Positions 16,401-26,800 of a stretch of 64,000 nt of DNA are shown here, one piece after another. The notes beneath the pieces are model-generated. The model made no database searches, was not told the origin of the DNA, and saw only the letters and a program-made list of their open reading frames with translations. How positions within the stretch are numbered: the stretch's first letter is position 1; each line of letters starts with the position of its first letter. The position numbers and the translations under genes were made by a program. The stretch is from Aureococcus anophagefferens (lineage: Eukaryota; Sar; Pelagophyceae; Pelagomonadales; Pelagomonadaceae), in assembly GCF_000186865.1 (NCBI RefSeq), contig NW_008705566.1:2535699-2599698 (forward strand). Direction: 5' to 3'.

Positions 16401-16807
16401 TGGCCCACGAGGAAGCGCAGGCGCGTCGCGCCCTCGAAGCTGAAGTCCAAACCGCCGACGGCGCGGTCCGCGTCCGCGACGTCGTCCGCGTAGCCGTCGA
16501 GCCACGCCTCGGCCGCGTCGCCGATCGCGAGCAGCGTCGCGCACCGCTTCAGCGACGCGGCCTCCTCGGCCGCGCGCCGCGCGAAGCGGTAGTGCGCGCC
16601 GGGCGCGACGGCGGCCTCGATGGCCGCCACGGCCGACGGCTCGAGGCCCGAGCCGGCGGCGACGCGGTAGACGACCTTGCCGCCCTCCTCCTTCTCGACG
16701 ATGGTGTCGCCGACGTAGCCGAGGCACGCGAGGCAGAACTCGCCGCCGAACTGCGTGAGGTGCACGGGGACGCGGCCCGGCGGGAAGTCGCTCGCCTGCG
16801 GCGCCAT
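13439..16807 (-). CDS. Gamma-tubulin complex component (Spc97/Spc98, GCP family)
   Basis: About 1100 residues. The N-terminal region (FEGATRLRFLVGHHAAALEAV; IRALRVLCGAAEAVFLRAAC) matches the GRIP1 part of GCPs. The C-terminal 280 residues form the GRIP2 domain that binds gamma-tubulin: VVRPKWPLDALLFDDAAPDYQ, then FSRLLAARKAADDLDAVW, VATWLQRDGVEPTWRRFVD, AAHRAFILDLRDALLL, and the typical end TLDFNGWF (family L-D-F-N-x-Y/F). The role is microtubule nucleation at centrosome-like bodies. The long acidic or variable insert between the domains suggests a GCP5/6-like member, but the subtype is uncertain. The start is ATG 16807; the frame continues upstream into a transposon and is not coding there. 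A 60-base intron is likely at 15817-15876. Confidence 0.8.
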   Translation of the reverse strand: MAPQASDFPPGRVPVHLTQFGGEFCLACLGYVGDTIVEKEEGGKVVYRVAAGSGLEPSAVAAIEAAVAPGAHYRFARRAAEEAASLKRCATLLAIGDAAEAWLDGYADDVADADRAVGGLDFSFEGATRLRFLVGHHAAALEAVGEAVREAIDGGGSGGRLADALRRRAGAAGDPSVIRALRVLCGAAEAVFLRAACGWCVDGDLVGDFFVAASVVGGKKAPDFVRDVMSGEADAIGCFEVRASLVPRFLVGKRLAERMLFVGGAVRVLRIADRRRSRRADAASNRKRFLERAVVELESTPRFQAYTSKFGARPAPLSALIITRHCVISLGNGKREKECQTDEGADPEPACYGPDEDGYVALAGRWKALVAAAKAPAAPESAAEAAARDGAVKAGLERLVDDSEKVFAEALLDVCVGDGDLGRAVAAYGGVALLRCGPLWARALELSRVALRERPHGRSGALVVQRCLEAAAEELRGDEDDRTDLEVMAWKAYERAGGVSGAGMCDAVTFWETILAARARRRNAGYPPERVPACPPWTPPGDPAPHLGFGDRPPRPAVDLGDGSAVRFALEAVANAAKAREDYAFAKATETTATVIADPEAFEWTFHKPDVDARFALRKGAALKATADGLELALGGDGAGAPAADEPSDASDGDSDDDDRAPLRGCFAKGLSGGGPDACVEALTPRRVARRPWRLEAACGRADGADGGAVVFACRFRDRGRSGGVSVGIARADDDGALDLVVSLGGDVVTRRRLKRAPEASALALDVAHDRNDAVDGRWELRAACYAATAADYKDGASDVDYARQRAGLGRATVVLDVGSVLRSGGRAVCGLTAPQDAAPVKVFRFAWTPGAGERAGDALAGALASLKVSKNSIALKAAHFDRSAAETSTGWQQALRAVVRPKWPLDALLFDDAAPDYQAAFSRLLAARKAADDLDAVWRCLADAGRRARSREAEKRKALAALSALHSELSAVCRGVATWLQRDGVEPTWRRFVDRLGAASDFAEVKAAHRAFILDLRDALLLDEDAVHGALDDVFLDAARLARLLDAHEDDLEDLPASALARLRGDFAFHADALRGLLPEDTLDFNGWFAARSRAGEDDASRATTTTRLEQAGWTKPPSLS
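15817..15876 (-). other. Probable in-frame 60-base intron
   Basis: On the minus strand the segment starts GTGCCAGG and ends CATCTCTTTAG, is a multiple of three and has no stop, so it hides inside the open frame. Splicing joins SKF-G-NGKREKEC and removes a 20-residue oddity (ARPAPLSALIITRHCVISLG). Its lower GC and pyrimidine-rich 3' end support intron status. Confidence 0.75.
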
Positions 16808-16886
16808 GTCGAGCGTGTGCGACGGCGAGCTGCTCAAGGCGCCATCGGAGAGCCTGAGCTCGAAATTCAAGATTGCTGCATCGTGA

Positions 16887-17783
16887 ATAGGGGCGGACAG
16901 TGAAGCCCGGGCGCTTCGGGGCCGCTTCGGCTGGGTCCGGTTCCCTGGATGGGTCGGGAGCAGTGCGCCGAGATGTTGGGTTAGTGCAAGGACGTAATTT
17001 GGGTATGTTGCGTGAGGCCCGGCCTCACGCGTCTCCGCCAAGTTTCGTGGCTGCACTAACTCAGGAACCCCCCGCACCGCGAATGCATGGTGCCGACAGC
17101 ACTGGTGGCGGCCCTCGACAAAGCGCTTCGGGACGTCGCGGGCCGACGCCAGGCGCCTCCCGGCGGCGCGGAATCACGTCGCCGCGCGTTCGGAACCGTT
17201 CCTGCGTGCCCTGCGGCGCTGCTCTGAACCGCAGAGCCTTCGGCGCTGCTCGTGCGCGCCTGGAGCGCCCGCTCTGGTGAGGCTTCGGTGAGGCACCGGA
17301 ACTAGATCGCTTCGCTGGGCGCTGCTGGGCGTCGCGCCGACGTGTCGAGTGTTCAGTGCACTCCCAGGTCGACCTACGAGGCGCGGGAACACGCGCTGCG
17401 CCTACCGCTCGTGGCGTCTGCGCTGGCACAGGCGCGAGACGGGATTGGCGTTTCTCGCCTGGAAACGAGGCGATGGGCCACAACGCGTCCTCGCGGGCTA
17501 CAGGCGTCGGACGGCTGCGCGATGGGTTCCGACGACATGTATATCGACTCGAGTGCGCCCACGCCAGCCCAAAGTCGCCGGAGCGCCTCGTACACGCGAC
17601 CGCGTTTTGCCCGCGCGGGAGGAAAATCGAGACTTTGCGAGGTCGTAGCTCCGCGAGATCGACGTCGATTTACGCGAACCCAGACTCTCTAAGTATCAGT
17701 TAGAAGTCGGCTATCCATCGCAAGTGACCGCAAGGTCGAACTCGACGGTCCACCGCCGGTCGACTTTCACTGTCCGCCCCTAT
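16887..17783. mobile_element. Non-autonomous DNA transposon (MITE-like), 897 bases
   Basis: It begins with ATAGGGGCGGACAGTGAA (16887-16904) and ends with its perfect reverse complement (17766-17783), an 18-base terminal inverted repeat. The flanks carry a 5-base direct duplication CGTGA (16882-16886 and 17784-17788). There is no transposase or other convincing gene inside, so it would need a transposase in trans. It fills most of the 1077-base space between the gamma-tubulin complex gene start (16807) and the next gene's end (17885), starting 80 bases upstream of that start codon. The superfamily is unknown; 5-base duplications are not typical of hAT, Mutator or Harbinger. Confidence 0.8.
16980..17060. 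repeat. Imperfect 81-base hairpin inside the transposon
   Basis: GTTAGTGCA at 16980-16988 pairs with TGCACTAAC at 17052-17060. The centre is a near-perfect palindrome, GCGTGAGGCC-C-GGCCTCACGC, around 17020, with a loosely paired stretch between. Confidence 0.8.
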
Positions 17784-17884
17784 CGTGAAGCGCCCGCATC
17801 GGCAACGGTGCTCGCGCGATGCACCATTCGGGGTTGATCGACCGCGTCGCCTCTAAGCGTAGGCTTAAAAAGACAATCAGGCAA

Positions 17885-20800
17885 TCAAAACGCGGTGCTC
17901 TTGCCGAGGGGCTGCGCGAAGGCGACGGGGAGCGCCGCCGGGCGCGCGGGCAGCGGCGGCGGCGCGGCGGCGCGCGGGGGCAGCGGCGGCGGCGCGTCGA
18001 GCGGGATGGACTGGAACTGCGGGTTGAGGTCGTAGGCGCCCTCGGGCGGCGAGCGCTCGCGGCCGACGGCGAGGAGGCCCAGCGAGCCGACGCGCCAGAT
18101 GCCGCCCGGCTTCCGGCCCTGCATGCCGACGGTGTCGAAGAGGAGCCGCGGCTTCGCCGTCGCGGGGACGGCCCACGCGGCCGGGACGCAGCGCACGGCG
18201 CCCGCGGCCGGCGGCTCGGGCCCCGTCGTGACGCCGACGCCGAGCGCGACGAAGCCCGCGGGCGGCACGGCCGTCCAGATGTAGAGGTGCGTGCGCCCGC
18301 TCGTGATCTCCCACAGGCGTCGGAAGTTGTCGGCCTTTGGGAAGAGCGTGTCGCGCACGGCCTTGAGGTCGACGTTGCGGAAGCGCTTGCCCGAGAGCGT
18401 CAGCGACTTGGCGTGCGTCGGCGACTTGAGCGATCCGTGCGCGAAGGCGCCGAGGGGCACGCTCAGCGACTGCGCGCCGAGGAGCCCGCCGGACGACACC
18501 TCCGGCGACGTCCAGACGCTGGCTTCCGACCGCGAGCCGCGGACGCTCGCGAGCTGGCCCCGCGCGTCCCAGAGCGTCACGAGCTTCGCGGGCGCGCCGA
18601 CGGCGAAGCTGCAGTCGCACACGTCCGACGCGCTCGCCTTCGGCGGCGCGGCCGGCGGCGCGCGGACGAGCGCCGCGAACGCCTCGACGAACTCGGCCTT
18701 GGATATCGACCGGTCGCCGTCCGCGTCGACGTGCACCGCGACGGCGAGGCACGTGGCGGGCGTCGCGCGCGAGAGGAGCCAGCGCAGGCCGACGGCGAGT
18801 TCGCCCGTCGTGAGCGTCCCGTTGCCGTCCGTGTCGAACGCCTCGAAGCAATCGCTCGGCGACATGCCGCGGCGCTGGAGCTCGGCGGCGGCGCGGAGCA
18901 GCGTCGCGCGCGCGTCTTCGCCGGAACCTCCCGACGACGACGTTTCTTTCCCGAACAGCGGCGCCAGCGGCGTGCCGATCCAGGGCCGCCGCGACCGACG
19001 CTTGCAGCCCCGCACGGCCTCGAACCACGCGATCTTCGCCGCGTCGTCGCCGTCGCCGAGACTGCGACGAAGCGTCTCTACCGCCCCGGGCGACGGATCC
19101 AACTCGGCGTCCACGAAGCGCACGACTCGCGCGGCGCGGCGCTCGGCGACGCCCGAGGGCAGCGTCCATTTCGGTCCCAGCTCGCACGCGGAAAGGGCCA
19201 GGTCGCCGTCGAAGGCGTCGCTGAGCGCTTTGGACCCCCAGAGCCTCAGGGCGGGGCTGCCGCCCGCGTGCGCGTGGGCGCGAAGGGCCTCGGCCTCGGC
19301 CAACGTGACGACGACGTAGCGACGCCCCCCCTCGGAAGGGCACGCGACCGCGATCTCCGCGGCGCCTCGAAGAGCCGAGGGGTCGTCGACGGCTATAGAC
19401 GCGGAGTCGACGTCGAGGAGCCGCGCCAAATCGCCGTCGTCCGCGTGAACCAAGCAGCGGTCGACCGACGCTCGATCGGCGGCCGTGATCGAGGCCTGCT
19501 GCGGCGCGTAGAGCGATAGCTCGAGGACGACGACGACATTTTTAATCCGGCGGCGCGATCCGGCGCGCGCGTGGAAATTCGACGTCAGCCACAGGTCCTG
19601 GGGCAGGTTCGGCGGAGCACAGCCGTCGACGTGGAGGTCGCGCCAAGGTCGGAACACGTCGCCCTGGGCGAGCGGGTCCAGGCTTTCGGCCGGAAGCTCG
19701 AGCATCGACAAAAGCCACGGCTTGGCCTCCTCGTCGTCTCGATCGAACGCGCCGGGCATGGGCTCCTCCACCTCCTGCTCCTGCTCCTGCTCTTGCTCCT
19801 GCTCCTGCTCTTGCTCTTGCTCCTGTTCCTCTTCGGCCTCGGCTTCCTCTTCTTGCTCGTCCTCGAGCGCGGCCGTCGCGTCGTCTCCGCCGCCGCCGCC
19901 GTCGGCCCGCGCTCGCGCGATCGCCAGAGCGACGACCTGCTCGTCGCGGTCCTCGCGCAGCCAGACCGCCTTTCGACTCGCGACGGTGCGCTCCAGCGCG
20001 TCGATGGCGTCGGCCGGCGGATCGGTCGTGTTCGGGACGCTCACGTCGACGGCCTCGACGAAGACCTCCACGGCGGCCATGTCGGGCGTCGCCTTTCCGG
20101 AGTTGATAAACAGATTTGCGAACGCCTTCTTCCGCCAGACGTTGGAGACAGTCTGCTGGCAAAGCAGTCGACCTTGGGCAACTTCGGTCGCAAAGCCGTT
20201 CGCGTAGAGATAGGCGGCGACGTCTCCGAGCGTCGGCTGCGACGAAGACGTCGGTATTTGATGGACGACCTCCGGAGTCAGAGCAAACATGAGAGTCTGG
20301 CCCTTCCCGACGCCGCGCATGCGGTACGACGCTTGCGCGAGGTCGCGGAAGCTCATGTCCTTGGAGATCGTGACGACGGCCTTGCACGAGGGAGGCTGCT
20401 TGATGTCCATTCCAGTGGTATGCGCTTGATCGTAGAATGTAAACTGCGACGATAGCTCTACTCCGGAGGACGCGAGCGGCAACGGCCGGTCGACGCCGCG
20501 CTTCAGGGCCATCTTCCGCCCTGCGCGGTCAAGGTAGACGACGGCGGCGAATTTCGTAGGCAATCGCCCGAGAAGAGCCGCTGCGACGCCGCGATTGTCA
20601 AGGCCAGTCACGAGAGCGCCGGAGTCGATGAGTGCGTGGGCCCCTGCTGCCACGACGAAATCCAGCACTCCGCTGGGCGACCAGTCGCCGCTGAGCGGCG
20701 AGAGCCGGGCGACTGAGGGGTCAGTGAGAGTTTGAAGGATGCGCGCATCATCGCCCGCGGCATACGCAGCCTCGCCGAGTTCCTCCGGGAGCAGGTCGTT

Positions 20801-23800
20801 CGGCGTGCCGGAGAACCCGACGCGCTTTTCGAAGAGGATCGAGCCCCCGAGAGCCTGGCCCGAGGCGCTCAGTTTGCTCGGGCGACCGACGAGAGCCGCC
20901 GGGAACGCGTGCTGGTCGAGGTAGCGCTGGGCCGCGAGGGGTGCGAACTGGAGCAGCCGCGAGAGCGCGTCGACCTGCGCCTCGTCGTGCAGATCGAGAG
21001 CGCCGAGCGGCCAAATCCTGCCCCAAATGTCGCGCTCGTCGTCGCTCCGAGGCTCCGCGAGGAGAGGCAGCGCTCGCTTGACGGGCGATCCGCGGACGGC
21101 GCCGCCGGCGGATTCGATGAGAGCCACGTAGGAAATCGACGCCTCGCGCTTCGCCGCCGGCCCGTGCTGTTGCGCGTACTCGTCGCGAAGCCCGCGGAGG
21201 ACTTTGACGACAGATGCGCGACGCAAGCCCTCGTAGCGCGACGCCAGAATGGTCAGACCGATCGCAACCTCGGGATTCGAGTACTCGGACGCCTCGGAGG
21301 GCACGTCCTTGCCCTGGAACGGGATCGCGAGGTTCTTGCGCCCTTTCGACTCCTTCTCGCGGAGCTCATCGGGAGCAAGAGTACCGTATGAAACGCGGTT
21401 CACCTTCCCAAGGACCCACGGCAAGTACGTCTGGAGCCAATTCCTCGCCAGGTTCGCATACTTGAGGCCGATGTCGTCGCATCGAGCGACGGCGGCGACG
21501 GCCGAAGCTGCAGGAACGTGAGCGCCGACGTAGGCGCGAGCGTCGGAAGATGAGAGAGCTGCGTCTCCACCGACGACGCCCTCGCGTCTGAGAAATGCGA
21601 CGGCGATGTCCGCGAGAGGACCCAGGAGCTCGGCCGAGTAGAACTTTTTGTCGATGAGCACGAGGTGCGGCGTGAGCTGCAAGCACTTTGCGGAGGTCCC
21701 TCGCGCAACCGCCTCCTTGAGACGCCCTCGAGCCCCGACGTCGTCGTCGTCCGAATCGGCAACACCCGACGGCGCGCCAGCGGCCCGAAGCACCGCGTCG
21801 AGCAAGAACCACGCGAGCCTCCAGCGCGAGCCCGTCGTGTCAACGTCGGTCCGAGAGGACGTCGTGAAGTCGAGCGGCTCCTCGGAGCCCAAAGGCCAAT
21901 TCAGCTCAGACTTGAGAGGATGCAGGAGAAGGTCGACCTCGTCCAGGAGCGCGACGCCGCGCCGGAACAACCCGTACGCCTGGACGAAATGCTCAGCTTC
22001 GCGTAGTCGACCTTCTTTCTGGCGCTCGAGTCGCTTCTCGCGCTCCGAGGCTGCGCCCGTCAGCGAATCCAGCAAAGAAGTGCCACCCCTAGCGCTGACC
22101 TTGGCACGCTTCGCCGCCAGCGCAGCTTCGTGCTCTATTTCCGTAAATTTCAAAACAAAGGCCTTCACGTCAGACGGCGCGGCGACGACGATCCCTCCGA
22201 CGTCGCGCGCGAAGCGCAGGCGATCGACGAGGTCCGCGTCAACGGTCGTCGTCCTCGAGAAGCTGAAGGTAAAGACGGGCTTGAGCGCGACGGGCGACGA
22301 AAAGGTGGTACGCAAGACCGCGCGCGTCATCTCCACGAGAGGCCGAGGGCTGACGGACGTTAGCAGCTTTTCGCCATCCGCAAGGCAAAGGGCAAGCAGT
22401 GGTGCGACGACTGTTGTCTTGCCTTGTCCCATCAGCATTTGGTGAACGAGGCCTGAACCCTTGGCGATAGCGCTTCGGAAGGTCTTGACCAGCTCCAGCT
22501 GCTGCTCTCGGAGCACCAAAGAAGAGGAAAGTTCGAAGACGAGGTAGCGGGGATCTGTCGATACAGCCGAGGGCGATCGGTCGAGCGTCACGCGCTTCGC
22601 AACGAGCGCCTCGACGCACGCGTCGGCCGCGAGCGCGATCTCGACTTGGGATCCTCCACGGATCGAGTCCGCCAGAACCTCAGCCTTGGACGCAGCGAAG
22701 CGCCGCGCAACTAATCTGCCGAAGAGCACGCACGCACTCGCCGCCGCGTCCAAGACGGCGTCGGCGTCGCAGCCGGCGCTGAGCTCGCGAAGGTCCTCAG
22801 AGCCTCGAGACGACAGGAGCGCTCTCGTGCATCGAGCAAAGTCCAGATGGGCAACAGATCGAGCCAGTCGCCGCCGGACGAGCGTGCGTCGATCAGAGCG
22901 GTTCGCGAGATCAACGGTGAGAGCGATTGCTGCATCGACGTCACGCGCATCAGCATCTGAGGCGGCAGCGAGGTCGTCGATGAGCTGCTTCGCGCCCCGC
23001 GCTGCGTCGGTTTCGAGGAAGGCAAGCTTGGACTTCGTCGTCTTTCGACGCGCCACGTCCGCGGCGTACGCCAGATCGTGCTCGAGCCTCTCTAGCGTCC
23101 GCCGCGCAGTGAGCTTCGACGAGAGGTCCGGGCGCTTGAGGTCGAATGGAGCGCCCCTCGGTTGGGAAGCCGCCGCTCTCTGCTCCACGACGTGCGACTC
23201 TCGAAGCGCATGACCGACCGCTGTCGCGTCCAGCACGTCTGCGAAGCCGTCGCGGAAGGAGAAGGTCTGGCGGTTCGCCGGAGAAGCCGCCGCGGGCGAC
23301 ACGCGTGCCACGATAGAAGGCGGATGGAAAGTCGCGCGAGGGTCTGGCGTAGGAGGCGGAGCCGGCGCGGAAGCAAGTTGCTGTTTCAACGAGTCGTAGA
23401 CGATCCGAACAATTTTCTCGTTCGCAGAGGCAATGTAGAGAGACGTGTTCGACGTCGACTCTCCGGACGCGATGGCTTGGCCTTTCAGCATTGCAGACTG
23501 CGTCACGCCCTTCAGCTTGCCCATCAAGCTCAAGCCCGCCTTCTCCTTCGCCGCCGCGGCGACGGCATCCTCGTAGCGCGGCAGCCGCTGGCCGAGGGCC
23601 CGCGCGACGTCGGGGTTCTGCTCGAGCACCAGTAACATCGACAAGACGGATGTGTCGGCGGAGCGGAAGTCGCTGGACGCGAGGAGCATCGAGGCCGCCA
23701 GTCGAGCATCGCAGCCGTCGACGCCGCGGTGGCCCACGAGGAGCTCGAGCAAGAGCACGAAATCGCGAACGACGCGGCAAGGCCTCGCGCTCGAGAACCT

Positions 23801-26800
23801 CTTGAAAAAGAAGGACGCAGGAATCCGCGTCGAAGGTGTGAGAGCGCCGACCTGGACGACCTCGGAGGCCCAATGGTGGCCGTCGAAGATTCCAAGGACG
23901 TCAGAAGCCGGCGCCTTGGGTTCTAAACGCACCTCAGTCAAGATGGGACTAGCCACTGGCACTTTGGACGCGGCCCAGACGTCGAAGCGCCAGTTCTCAA
24001 TGGACGCGCCCGAAGCCGCGGCCGCCGCGAGCGCGCCGCGGTTCGCGAGCACGGCGTCCCGAGGCGCGTGGACGAACGCCGCGACGGCCGACTCCTCGCG
24101 GGAGTTCAGCGCGAAGCGCGCGTCCGTCGCGTCGGTCCGTCGGGCGTAGCTCCGCCAGGCTCGCGTCAGGGAAGCGTTGGCCCGCCTCGGCTCGCCGTCG
24201 AAGAACAGCGCGGCGGCGTCCATGTGCGACGCGCGCAGAGCCAGCGCGAGACGAACCCTAAAAGCGTCGGCGTCGGGCGACGCGTCGTCGGCCGTCGCCT
24301 CCTCGAGGGCGGAGATCCACTGCGCCTCGTCGGGCTCAAGCGGGGCGTCCGAGCTCGCCGCCGGGCACGCTTCGCAGGCTCTGAATAGCTCGCCGAGGCC
24401 GCGCGCGGATCTCCACGAAATAAGAGCGAGCGTCGCCGCGAGCGTCGGAGATGTGACCCACTCGGAGGAGCCGTGCACTGGGAAAACGAACGTCTTCCCG
24501 CCGTGGACGTTCGCGAGCCACGCCGCGTCGTTGCGTTCCGCGACCAGCGAGCCCCCGGCGACGGCGGGCTTGGCGAGCGCGGACGCGACGACGAGGTACT
24601 CGATCTGCTCGAACCTCGACGAGGCCTTGAGGACGAGGCCCGGGAGCGGCGCCGCGAGCGCCGCGACGCGCGGCGGGAGGGGATCCAAGTTGAGGCAGTA
24701 GCCGTGCGAATCGTTCGACGCGAACTCGTAGGGCCGCGCCGTGGCGTCGAACGTGAGCTCTAGGCGCGGTAGTTCCACGCGCTTGATGGAGCCGTCGCTG
24801 CCGGCCCAGACCAGGACGTGCCCGAGGACGTCGAGCCGACGGAGCCGCGCCGCGAGCGCCGCGCCGGGCGACCCGGGGCTAAAGCCGCGCAAATCCACGA
24901 GCCGCAGTCCGCTTCGAGAGACGACGCCGTCGCTGACGAGGACGGCGTCGCCGTCGCCCGACCGCGGCTCTCCCGCGAGAACCACGGGTTTCGCGTCGTC
25001 CGCGCTGTCGCGGGGATGGTACCAGAAGCGATGCGTCGCCAGTAGTGCCGCGGGAAGCAGACCGCGAAGGGCGTACGACGGAACGAGCCTCTGCGCGCCC
25101 TCGGGCTTCGATCGAGAGACGACCAGCGTCGGCGCCCCCACTCCGACGAAAGCGCCGCGGCGGTCGACGACGCCCGGCGTCGACGTCGCGGGCTTGGGCC
25201 GCTCGTCGCCGGACTCCTCGTCGCCCTCGTCGTCGTCGACGTCGTCGGGGAGGGGCAGCCCGTCGTCGAGCGAGACCTCGGCGTCGCTCGAGAAGACGGA
25301 AGACCAGCCGGAGCGCCTCCCGTGCACGCAACGCGCGAGTACGGTGATGCTCGGCGGCGATCGATTGACGACGCCGCGGCACGGTGTCGACGAATCGATG
25401 CTCCCCGAAAGTACGGCACATCCGGAACTCTCTGAGATGACCCCGCCCCAGCGGGCGCCCGACCCGTCCTTGGCGAGCGCCTGAGAGATCCACAACGAAG
25501 TGGGGATGCGAACGCTCGTCGCAAGGAGCGCCGCTTTTTCCGTGGACGACAAGGCCGGCGAGGGCGCCCACAACGCGACGTCGGAACGAAGCCCGACGCA
25601 ACGCCGGAGGCGCCGCTGGGTCGACGACTGGATCTCCGCGCACTGCACCTCGCGCGTCGCCTCGTCGCCGAAGCACTCCGCAAAGTCGGAGCGCGCGACA
25701 AACTCGTCCTCGAGGATCTTTAATTTCTGAGATCTAACCACGCATTCGCACGTCTGCAGGTCGACTTCGACGTGGCTCCGAGATGCGAGGCCGTCGATGC
25801 TGCGGGAGAGCCAGGAGCAGTAGTCAGCCCCCGGTTCGTCGGTCTGCTTCGGAGGAGCAGCCCGCGGAGAAAATCGTCCAGCCCCGCGCTTCACAGACGC
25901 CCAGCTCGGGTCGCCGGCAGCACATTCGACCCACTCGCGCGCCTGACCAGGCGCCACTGTCGAAGTCAGAACGGCAACGGCGGCCTCGAAGCAGTCGCTC
26001 GCTCGACCGGCGCGAGCGAGAGTAAGGACCAGCGGTCGCAGCTCGGAGAACGTCCCAAAGAGCTCCGCGTTTGAGACGCACAAGGAAGCGCTCGCCTTGA
26101 CAACCCCCCTTGGGTCTCTAGGAGGATTGAAAGCCCAGTTTTGGGAGATGAAAAGCTGAGATGCGACGAGCATCGAGCATCGAGCGACGTCCGGAAGAGA
26201 GGCGGGCCTTGCGATGAGGGCTTGCACAGATCTCACCGAGCAGCTCTCGAAGAGGTAGGCCTTGTCGTCGGCGTTAGCGCGTCGAATCCACCGATCGAGC
26301 ATCGGGGGCGCGTCGTCGCAGAGGATGAGTCGCAGCGACTCGCGCAATTCGAAGACGCTCGCCTGGGAGCGCTCAGGCGCTAGAGACCCCCGCACAGAGA
26401 CCGTCGCGTCAAGGACCAGTGCCGCGTAAGCGTCGATTCGAGAGAGGAGCCGGAATGCGTAGAGTATGGCCGCGGCGTGGCCACCGCCTCCTAGTCCCCG
26501 AGCCGAACCTGGGTCGAGTTCTTCAAGACGCTTGCGAAAACTACCGACGGCCGCTGTGAGCGCCTTAGGGGCTCGGTGCAACTCGTTCAATAGCAAGCCG
26601 TGCGTCGTTTTCATACCCTCGGGAGCTGGAGCCGTTTTTGGAGCATCGCCGCGATTCGGACGCGCCGGGGCGAACCACGCGTCCGTGGACTCCGGCGGCG
26701 TCCACTCGCCGGGCTCGAACAGCGCGGCGTCTAGGACGTCCTGCAGGGCCTTGCAACCCAGGGCAGCGAATCGAGCAGGCGAGGAGAAGAACTGAAGGAG

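Noticed and set aside
13350..16727. 1125-codon minus-strand frame
   Set aside because: Arg/Gly-rich frame-shifted copy of the gamma-tubulin complex gene.
17342..17692. Overlapping small plus-strand frames within the transposon
   Set aside because: All three frames are open with no protein-like pattern; no transposase motif.
19571..20455. Plus-strand frame with a long leucine run resembling a membrane helix
   Set aside because: The leucines are the antisense of the Gln-Glu microsatellite in the giant gene.
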